DNA of 64,000 nucleotides from Paraglaciecola algarum (GCF_021532655.1 NZ_JAKGAS010000002.1:434001-498000); one strand, 5' to 3'. Shown: positions 43,943 to 53,134, numbered from the stretch's first letter. Made by a program: numbers and translations. The notes: generated by a model not told the origin, from the letters alone.

Positions 43943-46849
43943 CTATTTGTCCGGCATTACAAAACTTGTAGCCTTTAATTCAGCTGTAAACCGCTTACGC
44001 ATTTCAGAATTCAATAACATTTTAACTTTACTATATATAGTTGATAAGCAATTATGCTGATGTTTTGCTGAAAGTAATATGATCACAAACGGACTATTGA
44101 GTAGTAGATTTTTTAAGTTAAGCCTACGTCTTAGTATGTCAATTATTAACCCAGTATTTTCATCTGTAAAGTTAGCGCAAAGAGCTCTCAATAAGTTTTT
44201 GTTACAGTTATGCTCACGCAAACCTTCAACGATAAATTCTACAGATTGAATTGGCTTGTTTTGTGTTTGTAATGCTTTAGCACACAGTACATATAAATCG
44301 GGATGCTTTTGTACTTCAAGGGCTTTTTTACAAACACTTTCAACATGTTCATATTGTTGCTGTTGATACAATTTATTGGCGAAATATAGATAATTAGTAT
44401 CTTCTAATACCTTCTTCTTTGTTTTCAAAATCGTTTGCACACATAAATCGTATTGTTGAGCTTCATAGTGTAATGAAAACCGTTCAGCGACTAAATATGC
44501 ATCATCGTGTTTGCCATACTTGTTTAATATTTCATGGGCTCGTTCAAACTTTCGAAGATACCTCAATACTTTAGCGGTAATGGCAATGTGATGAGCAGTA
44601 GGGTTAAACTTTAAGCCTTCTTCACATAGGGCTTCAGCAATCTTCAATTTATTTCTGTTACAGAAGTGGTTAGCAATTACTGCATAAATACCGCTTTCAG
44701 GCACAATATTAGCTTTTGCTTCATCAAACACATCTAAAGCGAGTTGATCTTTTTTAAGCTTTAACAAGGTTTTTATCCAAGCCGTGTAGAGTTGGGTGTC
44801 GGGTTTACCGAGTGAACCTTGTTGAAAAACGGATAAGGCTTCTTCAGTTCTATTTTGGCTATAAAGTAGCATTGCATAAGAAGTAAAAATCCCGGGATCA
44901 TCTGGAAATTCATTAATTGTTTTTTTGTATAATTTTATTGCTTTATTTATTGAGCCGACCTCAACTAATTGTCTGCAATATTCAGTAATAACAATGACAT
45001 TAGTGCTTTTTTTTATGCAACTTTTTAAGTATTTAAGTGCTTTTTCTTCATCATTTTTCTCGAGTAAATAAAAGCGAGCTAACTGCATATAAAAGTGTTC
45101 CGATTCCACATTTTTTATGCCTAAGTGATAAATATCAATACCTTGTTTCTCTTTGCCATTTTTAATTAAAAAAGTAGCGACTGTATTGTAAAGCATTGCC
45201 CTAAAATCTCGGACATTAATAAATTTTTCTATTGTGTGAAAAATATCATTGATATATTCCACTACAATCTCTGCGTTTTCTGTATTTGCCATGAGTTTAT
45301 AGGCAATTTCAGCTAACATCCGGCTCATGTGCGCTTTCGTATGATCGACTTTTACGTTTGCTAAGTTATGTTTTAAATAATCTCGTATAAAGCGAATTTC
45401 CTCCTCAACTAGTGTAAATATTTGAGAGGAAGATATTTGGGCAATAGATATATCTCTTACATACAAAGCATTTTTGGCGGAACATAATAATCCCGCAAGA
45501 TCTTGGTTCACGACTTTTCGATACTCTAATACATCATAAATTGAGGTGTAAAATTCGTCACTTATCCAAATTCCAAACTTGCTAAGAAGCAGGGTAAATT
45601 GAAATATCTCTTTTGCCGTATCTGATCTGATATCACTAAATTCAGAGATTAGTTTTTGTGTAAGTAGTTTGCTGTTAGTTAACTCATAAGCCATGACCAA
45701 AGGTATTTTTACTTTTTTGCTGGTTAGCTGTTCCTTGTACTCTTCAATGGTTTGAGTTTCACTAAGTATGGGGATATCGAACATTTCTAATGAGATTAAT
45801 TTTTCACAATATAAATCAAGCAAGCTTTCATCGTAATACCTCTCATCCATATGGTAAGTATAGGTATTAAGGTTTATGGAGTTGAAAGTTTGGTTTTCTG
45901 CGTTTTTTTCAGAATCGAAAATCGCTATCGTTAAATTATCAATATAGGTTTTGTTAACCTCATTTAACAAGGTATTTAATTCCGAGTAGTGTGTTTGGCT
46001 AGGTGAGTCGTAGAATAAAAACAGTCTTTGTTCACGAGCTTGTAAATTATGACACCATGCTGTGATGGTTTTAACGTTCAGTAAATCTTGCGACGAGTTT
46101 CTCAGTAAGCATGTTTCGCCTTTTTTACTCAATTCGTAGGACAACTCATAGGCGCGGGTAGTTTTTCCAGAGCCCGCAGGACCATATATTTTGAGTACTG
46201 TAGTGAGTTTTTCTTTTACTAACAAACGTATCTGGTTTTTTAATTTGAGAGCATAAGGATAATTGTGATAGCGCTCAATACTATATATGCTGGCTGGAAT
46301 AGGGACTTTTGCTCGAATAGGTACCCAACTGCTTAACATTCCTTTGTAATATTGGGTAATGGCATGTTTATCACTTAGTGTTAACTCGTTTAAATATAGA
46401 GGCTCGCTAGGTGCTTTCTGAAAATACAGATTCAAGCTCTCTAATTCTTCAGCGTTTTCTTTTTCACATACTTCTGTGGGAAGAGGTGCTAGCTTGGCCG
46501 CTTGGCTGATTTCGTTTTGGCCGTACAAATTAATGTAAAATTTAACTTTTTTGTCGTCAAATCTAGTATCAGCCATTTCTTGACTCAGGCCTAAAACGAG
46601 TTCACTAATTGTTTGAGCTTTTAATATGGTATTTAGGGAAATTCCAAAGTTATCTTTTAATTTAACCTCATAATTATGAAGACGGGGACTATCTGCTTTT
46701 TGATTTGTCCAGCGATGAATTGACTTATAAGAGGTCCCTAAATCGTTACCTAAGAGTTCGTCTGAATAAACTAAATCCCCACTTTTATTAAGATCTTTAA
46801 TAATTTTTAAAGTTACGGCCCACTTAAATGCTACATCTATATTCGACAT
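43943..46849 (-). CDS. P-loop ATPase with N-terminal HTH-like region and TPR repeats (putative STAND regulator)
   Basis: 968 residues; AAAGGA precedes the ATG. Residues about 1-90 are helical with a turn resembling a helix-turn-helix (ELLGNDLGTSYKSIHRWTNQ). A P-loop NTPase domain contains Walker A GPAGSGKT (223-230) and a Walker B-like strand RLFLFYDSPS near 280. Residues about 540-930 are tandem TPR-type repeats (for example EEALSVFQQG, KIAEALCEEG). The layout is that of STAND signal-transduction ATPases, either transcriptional regulators (MalT-like logic) or defence sensors. It faces an operon of three exported proteins across a 204-bp region with six TGTC(C/T) repeats, which favours a regulatory role. 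I cannot name a family. Confidence 0.7.
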   Translation of the reverse strand: MSNIDVAFKWAVTLKIIKDLNKSGDLVYSDELLGNDLGTSYKSIHRWTNQKADSPRLHNYEVKLKDNFGISLNTILKAQTISELVLGLSQEMADTRFDDKKVKFYINLYGQNEISQAAKLAPLPTEVCEKENAEELESLNLYFQKAPSEPLYLNELTLSDKHAITQYYKGMLSSWVPIRAKVPIPASIYSIERYHNYPYALKLKNQIRLLVKEKLTTVLKIYGPAGSGKTTRAYELSYELSKKGETCLLRNSSQDLLNVKTITAWCHNLQAREQRLFLFYDSPSQTHYSELNTLLNEVNKTYIDNLTIAIFDSEKNAENQTFNSINLNTYTYHMDERYYDESLLDLYCEKLISLEMFDIPILSETQTIEEYKEQLTSKKVKIPLVMAYELTNSKLLTQKLISEFSDIRSDTAKEIFQFTLLLSKFGIWISDEFYTSIYDVLEYRKVVNQDLAGLLCSAKNALYVRDISIAQISSSQIFTLVEEEIRFIRDYLKHNLANVKVDHTKAHMSRMLAEIAYKLMANTENAEIVVEYINDIFHTIEKFINVRDFRAMLYNTVATFLIKNGKEKQGIDIYHLGIKNVESEHFYMQLARFYLLEKNDEEKALKYLKSCIKKSTNVIVITEYCRQLVEVGSINKAIKLYKKTINEFPDDPGIFTSYAMLLYSQNRTEEALSVFQQGSLGKPDTQLYTAWIKTLLKLKKDQLALDVFDEAKANIVPESGIYAVIANHFCNRNKLKIAEALCEEGLKFNPTAHHIAITAKVLRYLRKFERAHEILNKYGKHDDAYLVAERFSLHYEAQQYDLCVQTILKTKKKVLEDTNYLYFANKLYQQQQYEHVESVCKKALEVQKHPDLYVLCAKALQTQNKPIQSVEFIVEGLREHNCNKNLLRALCANFTDENTGLIIDILRRRLNLKNLLLNSPFVIILLSAKHQHNCLSTIYSKVKMLLNSEMRKRFTAELKATSFVMPDK

Positions 46850-46893
46850 TTAATTTCCTTTAAAAATTGAAAAACCTAATTAATTCAATATTT

Positions 46894-46970
46894 TGTCCTG
46901 TTTTTTAGATGTTTGTCCAGTAAATGTCTCATATTTTCTGCTCGGATTGTCCATTATGTCCAAATTGTCT
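46894..46970. promoter_or_regulatory. Cluster of six TGTC(C/T) direct repeats in divergent promoter region
   Basis: TGTCC at 46894, 46914, 46948 and 46957 and TGTCT at 46925 and 46966, all in the same orientation. The last three are spaced exactly 9 bp apart. They lie between the putative HTH-ATPase gene (start 46849, leftward) and the exported-protein operon (start 47054, rightward), a natural site for binding by the ATPase protein or another regulator. Confidence 0.5.
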
Positions 46971-47053
46971 CGTTATATTTACTCGGCGATTGAGTCAGTC
47001 TCTACAAACTGCTTAACGCATAATTTAATCCTATTAATGACAAGGTAAATACC

Positions 47054-47650
47054 ATGAAAAAAATGACAATGAATGCACTGGCTATCGCTGTCGCGTTAGG
47101 AGTTGTAGGTGTTTGTGAAGCATCCAAGCTTGACGCTGCCAAAGGAGTATTAAAGTTTTCTAAAGAGTCGTTGAGTGTTGCTGCTGATTTAAAGGAAGTG
47201 TTCGGAGGAGACAACGAAGACGATAGTTCAGGCTCAGGAGGAAAAAAAGGGTCAAATTCTATTGTATTTTCAGTCGCTCAAGCTGCTGAATTGAATGGGG
47301 TAAGGTTCGTCGACTCTCTGGCAGAAATTAATACCGTGGCGGTTCAAGATACCACTGTGTTTGTGATGATAGCTGATCAAGTGGCGGTTATAAACGGTGC
47401 AGAAGTTAACGATTCAAACCTGCATGTGAACCAAATTGATCTTAACGACAATTTAATCGGTTTTCTTGGGGTTGACCAAAAGTTTACCGCTACCACGCTT
47501 AACATCTCAGAAGGCTCTACATTAGCTGCAAATCAGGTATTTATTGATGGCAGTAATCTAGGTTTTGCTGATATCACGCAAATGATCAGTGCATATAATT
47601 TGACACTGGAAAATAGCCAAATGTGTCTTAATTGTATTTCGTTTCAGTAA
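47054..47650 (+). CDS. Exported protein of unknown function (198 residues)
   Basis: The signal peptide covers about residues 1-23 (ALAIAVALGVVGVCEAS). After an acidic Ser/Gly/Lys low-complexity linker (about 55-70) comes a beta-rich region with short hydrophobic strands and turns: AELNGVRFVDSLAEINTVAV, TVFVMIADQVAVINGAEV, STLAANQVFIDGSNLG. Two Cys (CLNC) lie near the C-terminus. Strand-turn periodicity suggests a beta-solenoid-like or filament-forming secreted protein, but no family is recognised. It is first in a three-gene operon of exported proteins (gaps of 18 and 9 bp). It might be the structural product, with the next two as assembly factors; this is a guess. Confidence 0.65.
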   Translation: MKKMTMNALAIAVALGVVGVCEASKLDAAKGVLKFSKESLSVAADLKEVFGGDNEDDSSGSGGKKGSNSIVFSVAQAAELNGVRFVDSLAEINTVAVQDTTVFVMIADQVAVINGAEVNDSNLHVNQIDLNDNLIGFLGVDQKFTATTLNISEGSTLAANQVFIDGSNLGFADITQMISAYNLTLENSQMCLNCISFQ

Positions 47651-47668
47651 TAGAATCTGAGTAAGTAA

Positions 47669-48040
47669 GTGAATATCTCACTCAAATCCATGTTGGCCCT
47701 ACTTATTATTTCGAGTAGTGCTGACATTTTGGCTAAACCAAATTTTATATATTTGGACGCAACTAAAAAGAAATGGAAGGCCATACGTGCGTATCAAGAT
47801 GCGATTCAAGATTACAGTGGGGCAAAACTTAGCTTACGAGTGTACCTAAAAGTTGACGCTAGAAAAGGTTTCGATGCGGGTTACCTCCGTTTAGATCCCA
47901 GTGTTAAAAAAGCAGATATTCAAATCACAATTCGTATTGTTGGTGGCCATCGTATGCGTAAACCCATTGTTGTTAATGCTATCGAGCTTGGCGATAGCTA
48001 TGCACTGTATTCCATAAATCAACAAATTAATATTTTCTAG
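47669..48040 (+). CDS. Small exported protein of unknown function (123 residues)
   Basis: GTG start, 18 bp after the previous stop. The signal peptide ends near ILA, residue 22. The mature part is about 100 residues, very basic, with alternating hydrophobic strands (LSLRVYLKVD, ADIQITIRIVGG, KPIVVNAIELGDSYALYSI), suggesting a small beta-sandwich. No Cys and no recognised domain. Size and position in the operon recall curli-type accessory proteins (CsgE/CsgF class), without real sequence identity that I can see. Confidence 0.62.
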   Translation: MNISLKSMLALLIISSSADILAKPNFIYLDATKKKWKAIRAYQDAIQDYSGAKLSLRVYLKVDARKGFDAGYLRLDPSVKKADIQITIRIVGGHRMRKPIVVNAIELGDSYALYSINQQINIF

Positions 48041-48049
48041 GAGTTAATT

Positions 48050-49204
48050 ATGAAAGATCAGGTAATGAAAGCTTGGACTAAGAATGTTCTGCTCATACTA
48101 CTCACTGCTATTTCATTTAATAGTTTGGCGGCAGAGCGTGCAAGAAGTGAGATTGTTGATCGCTATACAGGAAAGCCCAAGTTTGAATTAGGGTTCAAAC
48201 AAGCTAATTTTCTTCCTAAAATGGCGGCAACTATAGCTGCTGATCCAGAATGGCGTAGTGACGGAAATGCCTCACTCGAGCTAGTTATAATGGATTCAGT
48301 TAACCTGGTAGACGGCAGAAATGCTATTTCTAAATTGTTTGGTGAGCCATCGCCACTTTTAAGACTAAAAGCATTGGATGTATTTCGTGGTACTAAGGTG
48401 CGAGTATTAACACCTATGCATGGTTCCATGGCTCGACTGTGTTCCGATCCAATGACTGGTAAGCCAGCTAAACGAAGAATGCTCCTCAGGGCTGCCGTAA
48501 CCAACTTTGATCGAGCAATAGAAGTGAATCAAAAAGGATGGCAACCATTTTATGAAGGCACTAAGTCATTCTTGGGAGGAGATAGGGGCAGTGGTTACGT
48601 TAAAGATCAATTTCAATTATCTTTAGAATTAACCAACTGTTTAAATGGTCAAACATTAGTAGGAGCATCAGAGCTGATCCCATTAACTACAGTGAGTAGT
48701 GATAAGAGTTTTGACTTTTTTGCCTCGCATATTGGTATGTTTTACGCAAACTTCAAATCGCGTAGCATGGGGCTGAATTATGTGAAGGAGATGGGTTATG
48801 AGTTTCTTTTAACCGTAATGATAATGAAGCTATTAGATATACCTGAAGAGGAACAGCAAGACTTTTTTGCTGAAGAAAACGCACAAGTTGAACCCACGGA
48901 AGTGATAGAAATACGCGGTTCTTATAAACCTAGAAGAAAGCCTAAATACTATTTTTCCCGAGCGACTTTACGTAATTCAAAGTGTGTGGTTGAAGATTTC
49001 CTCAAGTGTAAAATCGAATTTAAGGGGCGAAATTTATATGACGTTAAGTACTACTTACAACGTGCTATAAGATTTGCGCTTCCGTCTCAAAACGCCAAAG
49101 TGACATGTAGTGTTAATAAAAGACGAGAAACAATAGCTTGTCAGGCATCTGGTGATTTAAATGGTTTTTCATCTGAGAAAATGTTTGAACATTTACGAGC
49201 TTAA
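48050..49204 (+). CDS. Exported protein of unknown function (384 residues), possibly CsgG-like
   Basis: AGGAG precedes the ATG. The signal peptide ends near SLAA, residue 28; there is no lipobox. The central part (about 140-245) contains RAAVTNFDRAIEVNQKGW, a glycine-rich GGDRGSGYV, then DQFQLSLELTNCLNGQTLVGA and a DFF turn. This order loosely resembles the curli secretion channel CsgG and its holdfast relative HfaB, in which a GxxVxDQxxLDLRVVN strand precedes TGEVL. The N-terminal lipid anchor of CsgG is missing, and a C-terminal domain of about 110 residues (from EVIEIRGSYKPRR on) is extra. The similarity is weak and could be chance. A terminator follows. Confidence 0.6.
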   Translation: MKDQVMKAWTKNVLLILLTAISFNSLAAERARSEIVDRYTGKPKFELGFKQANFLPKMAATIAADPEWRSDGNASLELVIMDSVNLVDGRNAISKLFGEPSPLLRLKALDVFRGTKVRVLTPMHGSMARLCSDPMTGKPAKRRMLLRAAVTNFDRAIEVNQKGWQPFYEGTKSFLGGDRGSGYVKDQFQLSLELTNCLNGQTLVGASELIPLTTVSSDKSFDFFASHIGMFYANFKSRSMGLNYVKEMGYEFLLTVMIMKLLDIPEEEQQDFFAEENAQVEPTEVIEIRGSYKPRRKPKYYFSRATLRNSKCVVEDFLKCKIEFKGRNLYDVKYYLQRAIRFALPSQNAKVTCSVNKRRETIACQASGDLNGFSSEKMFEHLRA

Positions 49205-49242
49205 ATCTTTATAGAGTCATTTTTTCAGATTTTGAATAGGTA

Positions 49243-49273
49243 AAAAGCCCGAGTATTGCTACTCGGGCTTTTA
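49243..49273 (+). terminator. Terminator of the exported-protein operon
   Basis: AAAAGCCCGAGTA (49243-49255) and TACTCGGGCTTTT (49260-49272), loop TTGC, perfect 13-bp stem with T tail, 39 bp after the last stop. It abuts the transposase remnant. Confidence 0.88.
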
Positions 49274-49465
49274 TATTCATCAGGGGGTACATGACCAAGA
49301 TGGCTATGTAGTCTTGTTCTATTGTAAAACACTTCAATGTAATCAAACAAATCAGCTTTTGCATTACTTCGGCTTGCGTAGATTTTTTCGCTTTACCCGT
49401 TCAGCTTTGAGTGAGTTAAAAAAGCTTTCTGAAAAAGTAATATTCAGACAATGGCCTCTGAGGCT
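49264..49465 (-). pseudogene. IS3-family transposase remnant (orfB C-terminus, frameshifted)
   Basis: The minus strand read from 49465 gives SLRGHCLNITFSESFFNSLK, then AERVKR. After one frame change inside the T run at 49383-49388 it continues IYASRSNAKADLFDYIEVFY and NRTRLHSHLGHVPPDEY. This is the well-known C-terminal pattern of IS3-group DDE transposases (ESFFxSLKxERV, DYIExFYNRxRxHSxLG), where the Glu of ESFF is the last catalytic residue. The upstream part (usual GNCxDNA) is eroded, and no terminal inverted repeats or target duplication are seen. It is a dead fragment marking past transposition at the edge of the accessory region. The rest of 49205-49704 shows no gene. Confidence 0.8.
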
Positions 49466-49704
49466 TATATTTAGGATCAAGTTATGGGTGGCTGAGAAAT
49501 CTAGATAGTCACTACTGGCATATTAGCTACCTTAATCACTTGTCGTTTAATTTTGAGCTTTGAAAGGATAATCTTTATAAGGTTGTTTGAGGCTAAACCA
49601 AAAATTTACTACCTTCGAATCATTTTACTTCCAAGTTTGAACATTTAATAGGAAACTTAACGCATCGATAATGACGTCGTTTTGATGAGTAATTAAATTT
49701 TTGT

Positions 49705-50916
49705 ATGGCCATGTCTGCGAATGTAAGTATCCACTCTTTGTTATTATTTTTAGCCGCAGGGCAAGGCATTGTTTTTGCTATTTTATTGTGTTTTCGAAGT
49801 CGGATAAACCGACTGGTTAACATGCATTTAGCTTTTATTCTGCTCGCTTTTAGTGTGGAAATATTACAAAAGTTTTTATTGGATACTGGATATATATTCC
49901 AGTTTCCTTATTTAGTTGGAATTAATCTACCTTTTGACGCGACAGTCGGTATTGCACTGTATTGGTATGTCAGGTCTATCACTTACCCAGAAAAAGACAA
50001 CAGCCCTTACGATTTTTTGAAGCATTATAGTGTGCTTTTCGTTTGTATTGTTTTGTCGATACCGTATTGGTCACTGGATTTCGAAAGTAAACTTTTAATG
50101 ATGGAAACAGGGGCTGTTCCCTCAGAATGGCCAGCTTATATATCCTATAGTATTGGAGGACAAGTTTTATTAAAGATAGTGAGTTTTAGCGCTTATTTAT
50201 TTTTAAGTATTAAAATGTTGTTGGAGCATAAAAATAGAATTAAAGATATTTTTTCTTACCAAGAAAAAATAACCCTGATGTGGCTTACCAATATGTTGTG
50301 GTTGTTCCTATTTGGTTTACTACAAGGAATTTCTATTTTACTTTTTTTCCAAGAATACGAAGAGCTCACTCAGATAATGGGGTTTATGGAGTACTTTTCT
50401 ATTATTGTCATTTTCTATATTGGCGTAATGGGGTTGTTGCAACCAGAAATTTATAGGCAAAGTGAGCAAGTATATATAACTGAATTAAAGCGAGCATTAA
50501 ATAATCCTGCCGCTAGCCTACCCGAAGAAAAGAATGACGATAATATTAAATATCGTAAGTCTGCGTTAACAGATCAAGATATGCAGCGTATTGCTAATAA
50601 ACTTAATACACTGATGCAAGAGCAACGTACTTTTTTAGAACCAGATTTGAGTATGCCTCAACTTGCTGCGCATCTAACAGTGTCACCTAATTATTTGTCA
50701 CAAACTCTAAGCTCAAAATTTGATAGCAACTTTTTTGATTATATCAATAGACTACGAATCGACTATGCAAAAATTCAATTATTAGATCCGCAGCTAAGCA
50801 AAAAAAGTGTAGTGGATATAGCGATCGATTCGGCATTTAATTCTCGCTCAGCTTTCTATACTGCGTTTAAAAAACATGTAGGAATGACACCGTCTGAATT
50901 TAAAAAAAACGGTTAA
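49705..50916 (+). CDS. AraC-family regulator with N-terminal membrane domain
   Basis: 403 residues. About seven TM helices occupy residues 8-245 (for example LLLFLAAGQGIVFAILLCF and VIFYIGVMGLL). The C-terminal 110 residues form an AraC/XylS double HTH: MPQLAAHLTVSPNYLSQTLS, SVVDIAIDSAFNSRSAFYTA, FKKHVGMTPSEFKK. Such membrane-anchored AraC proteins are frequent in Bacteroidetes and marine gammaproteobacteria and sense envelope or extracellular cues. It is upstream of, and in the same orientation as, the S41 peptidase operon, which it may control. The start has no strong ribosome site; the ATG two codons later is also possible. Confidence 0.85.
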   Translation: MAMSANVSIHSLLLFLAAGQGIVFAILLCFRSRINRLVNMHLAFILLAFSVEILQKFLLDTGYIFQFPYLVGINLPFDATVGIALYWYVRSITYPEKDNSPYDFLKHYSVLFVCIVLSIPYWSLDFESKLLMMETGAVPSEWPAYISYSIGGQVLLKIVSFSAYLFLSIKMLLEHKNRIKDIFSYQEKITLMWLTNMLWLFLFGLLQGISILLFFQEYEELTQIMGFMEYFSIIVIFYIGVMGLLQPEIYRQSEQVYITELKRALNNPAASLPEEKNDDNIKYRKSALTDQDMQRIANKLNTLMQEQRTFLEPDLSMPQLAAHLTVSPNYLSQTLSSKFDSNFFDYINRLRIDYAKIQLLDPQLSKKSVVDIAIDSAFNSRSAFYTAFKKHVGMTPSEFKKNG

Positions 50917-51093
50917 TCCCCCTTGATTAAAATAAACACCTAGTACCACTTTTTCACGTTTTATTGTCCTTCCCTGTTTACCTGTACACCTAAACATCCG
51001 GTTTTATTCATACTCCTGCCGTCTTCAAACGTTAAGCCCATTAAGGGCTTCGACTAATGTGAGGACATATTTACTCTAACTAAGGAAAGGACT

Positions 51094-52593
51094 ATGAAAC
51101 TTAAATCTCTGGCAACATCAATAGCTACAGCATTTTTATTAAGCGCCTGTGGCAGTTCAAACGACTCGACTGTAACCAGCCCTAGCGACGCTATCGCAGC
51201 TAAATATCAAGGTAATTGGCAAGCACCAGGCTATGCACTTAGTATGGAAATAGGTACTCACAGTGTCAATGTGTACCGGCATACCAGTGACTATTGCCTT
51301 CATATTACTGAAGAAATGGATGTAAACACGCAAGATCTTGAGCGACTCATTCGAGAAGCCGATGAAACGCAACAACTTGAATGGTACTCAGGCTTTGGCA
51401 CAGCAGACAGCAAAGTACCAGGTATTCACTTTGATCAAGTAGTTGAGCTACCCGAGTCTTGCCAAAATAATGTGATATCGATGTTGGATGACACAGCTGC
51501 TTCATTAGACATACTTGAGTTATGGGATTTATACGGGCAAATATTTTCTGAATATTATGTCGACTTTGGCCTTAATAACGTAAATTGGAATCAAGTGCTC
51601 AATGATGCGGGTTCGGAATTACATAACGATTCTGACGCTTTCTCCTTGTTTTTAGCTATGGAACAAACGCTTGTGCCGTTATCTGATGGGCACAACTACA
51701 TCCAAGCTCAACAAGGTTGGTCTGCCAAAACCTTAACTAAACCCACGTTAATTGAGCGTTTAGTTGAAGAGTTTGCTGATACAAACGGTTTACCTTTCCC
51801 TATTCCTGACCATTTAGTTACCCAAGATCTAGTCGATGACGCAAATGCGTACATAATGGCTCATTTAGAAAACCAATGGGAACTAGTTGCTGATTATGCC
51901 GAAGATCCTAGCGATATCCAAATAGCTGCAAATGGGTATATTCGCTGGTTTGAAAATCAAGGTTTAGGCTACTTATACATCGGTAGTATGGCAGGTTATG
52001 CGGATCCGGCCGATTTTGATGAGCTTGGTTATGCTGTGCAAACCATAAGCGTAGTTAATTCAGCACTTGATCAAGCTTTAAATGACTTACAGCATGTTAA
52101 CGGTTTAATCATTGATGTACGTACAAACGATGGCGGACACGACTTCGTTAGCCTTGCTATTGCGAATCGCTTTACCGATTCGAACGTTCATGCTTATAGC
52201 AAGCAAGCTAGAAATGGTAATAGCCGTACGCCATTACTAGACGTTTATTTAGAGCCCCATTCTGGAATTCGCTTTACCGGACCAACTGTATTGCTTACTA
52301 GCTCAAGCACAGTATCAGCCGCAGAAGCTTTTTCACTCAGCATGGCGCAACTACCTCAAGTCACACTTGCAGGTGAAAGCAGCCATGGCGCGTTTTCTGA
52401 TGTTATGGAATGGGACTTACCCAATGCATTTCGAATAGGTTTATCTAACGAATTTTATTTGAGTCCGCAAGGTGATTGGTTTGAAGGTCAAGGTGTGCCT
52501 GTGGATGTCTTTGTACCTTTCTACACGGTCTCTCAACGAGAAGCTGAAGTTGACTTAGGTATTGAAACCGCATTTGCAGTCTTAACGAACTAA
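51094..52593 (+). CDS. S41-family (tail-specific/C-terminal processing) peptidase lipoprotein
   Basis: 499 residues with lipobox LSAC (Cys about 19), so it is a lipoprotein. The N-terminal half (to about 280) is a divergent domain with no clear PDZ. The S41 core follows: GLGYLYIGSM, LIIDVRTNDGGHD, TVLLTSSSTVSAAEAFSLSM (nucleophile Ser expected in this strand-helix turn) and TLAGESSHGAFSDV. The end WFEGQGVPVDV is typical of S41 TSPc domains. It probably cleaves peptides at the periplasmic side of a membrane. The two following genes are 10 and 37 bp downstream and probably form an operon with it. Confidence 0.85.
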   Translation: MKLKSLATSIATAFLLSACGSSNDSTVTSPSDAIAAKYQGNWQAPGYALSMEIGTHSVNVYRHTSDYCLHITEEMDVNTQDLERLIREADETQQLEWYSGFGTADSKVPGIHFDQVVELPESCQNNVISMLDDTAASLDILELWDLYGQIFSEYYVDFGLNNVNWNQVLNDAGSELHNDSDAFSLFLAMEQTLVPLSDGHNYIQAQQGWSAKTLTKPTLIERLVEEFADTNGLPFPIPDHLVTQDLVDDANAYIMAHLENQWELVADYAEDPSDIQIAANGYIRWFENQGLGYLYIGSMAGYADPADFDELGYAVQTISVVNSALDQALNDLQHVNGLIIDVRTNDGGHDFVSLAIANRFTDSNVHAYSKQARNGNSRTPLLDVYLEPHSGIRFTGPTVLLTSSSTVSAAEAFSLSMAQLPQVTLAGESSHGAFSDVMEWDLPNAFRIGLSNEFYLSPQGDWFEGQGVPVDVFVPFYTVSQREAEVDLGIETAFAVLTN

Positions 52594-52603
52594 GGAAAAA
52601 TTC

Positions 52604-53134
52604 ATGCCCTCTTTTTTTAATAAATTACAAAATAGAAAGTTAACTTTTTATTTAATACTTAATGCTTTGTTATTGATTTCGTTAATCCCAGGTGGGCCGA
52701 TAGAAAATAGAGACTTTTCACATATACCGGCAATTTACCTTATCGCATTTAATGGTGTGTTAACTGCCTTAGGTATGAGTTCTTTGCTGGTGGCTCCTTT
52801 AGCAAGCCAAAATTATACCGTGGTCGCTAAAGTATCCAAGATTATTGCTTTAGCTTATCTGGCGGTATATGTATTGGATTTATTCGCAATTTTCCCACAA
52901 ACCCCGTCTCCTATGCCGTGGCCGCTGTTATGTATCGAATTATTAGGCTGTCTTGCAGCTGGATTATTGTACATAGAAGGCTGTTGTTATGAAAAACGCA
53001 TCATGGCGATGAGTGCGACTAAAAAGAAAACTCTTTTCAAAAGTTTATCACCATTATCTATTTTGTTGATGGTGTTAGTTGCCAACGGGATCGTCATATT
53101 TTCCACTTATTCGGCCATACATTCTGGCACATAA
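52604..53134 (+). CDS. Small polytopic membrane protein, unknown function
   Basis: 176 residues with four probable TM helices (about 14-34, 45-67, 78-102 and 148-170), basic N-terminus, no signal peptide. One Cys cluster (CIELLGCLAAGLLYIEGCC) lies in the third to fourth segment. I do not recognise the family. AAGGAA before the ATG supports the start. It lies between an S41 peptidase gene and an outer-membrane protein gene with short gaps, so it is likely an inner-membrane partner of that unit. Confidence 0.7.
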   Translation: MPSFFNKLQNRKLTFYLILNALLLISLIPGGPIENRDFSHIPAIYLIAFNGVLTALGMSSLLVAPLASQNYTVVAKVSKIIALAYLAVYVLDLFAIFPQTPSPMPWPLLCIELLGCLAAGLLYIEGCCYEKRIMAMSATKKKTLFKSLSPLSILLMVLVANGIVIFSTYSAIHSGT

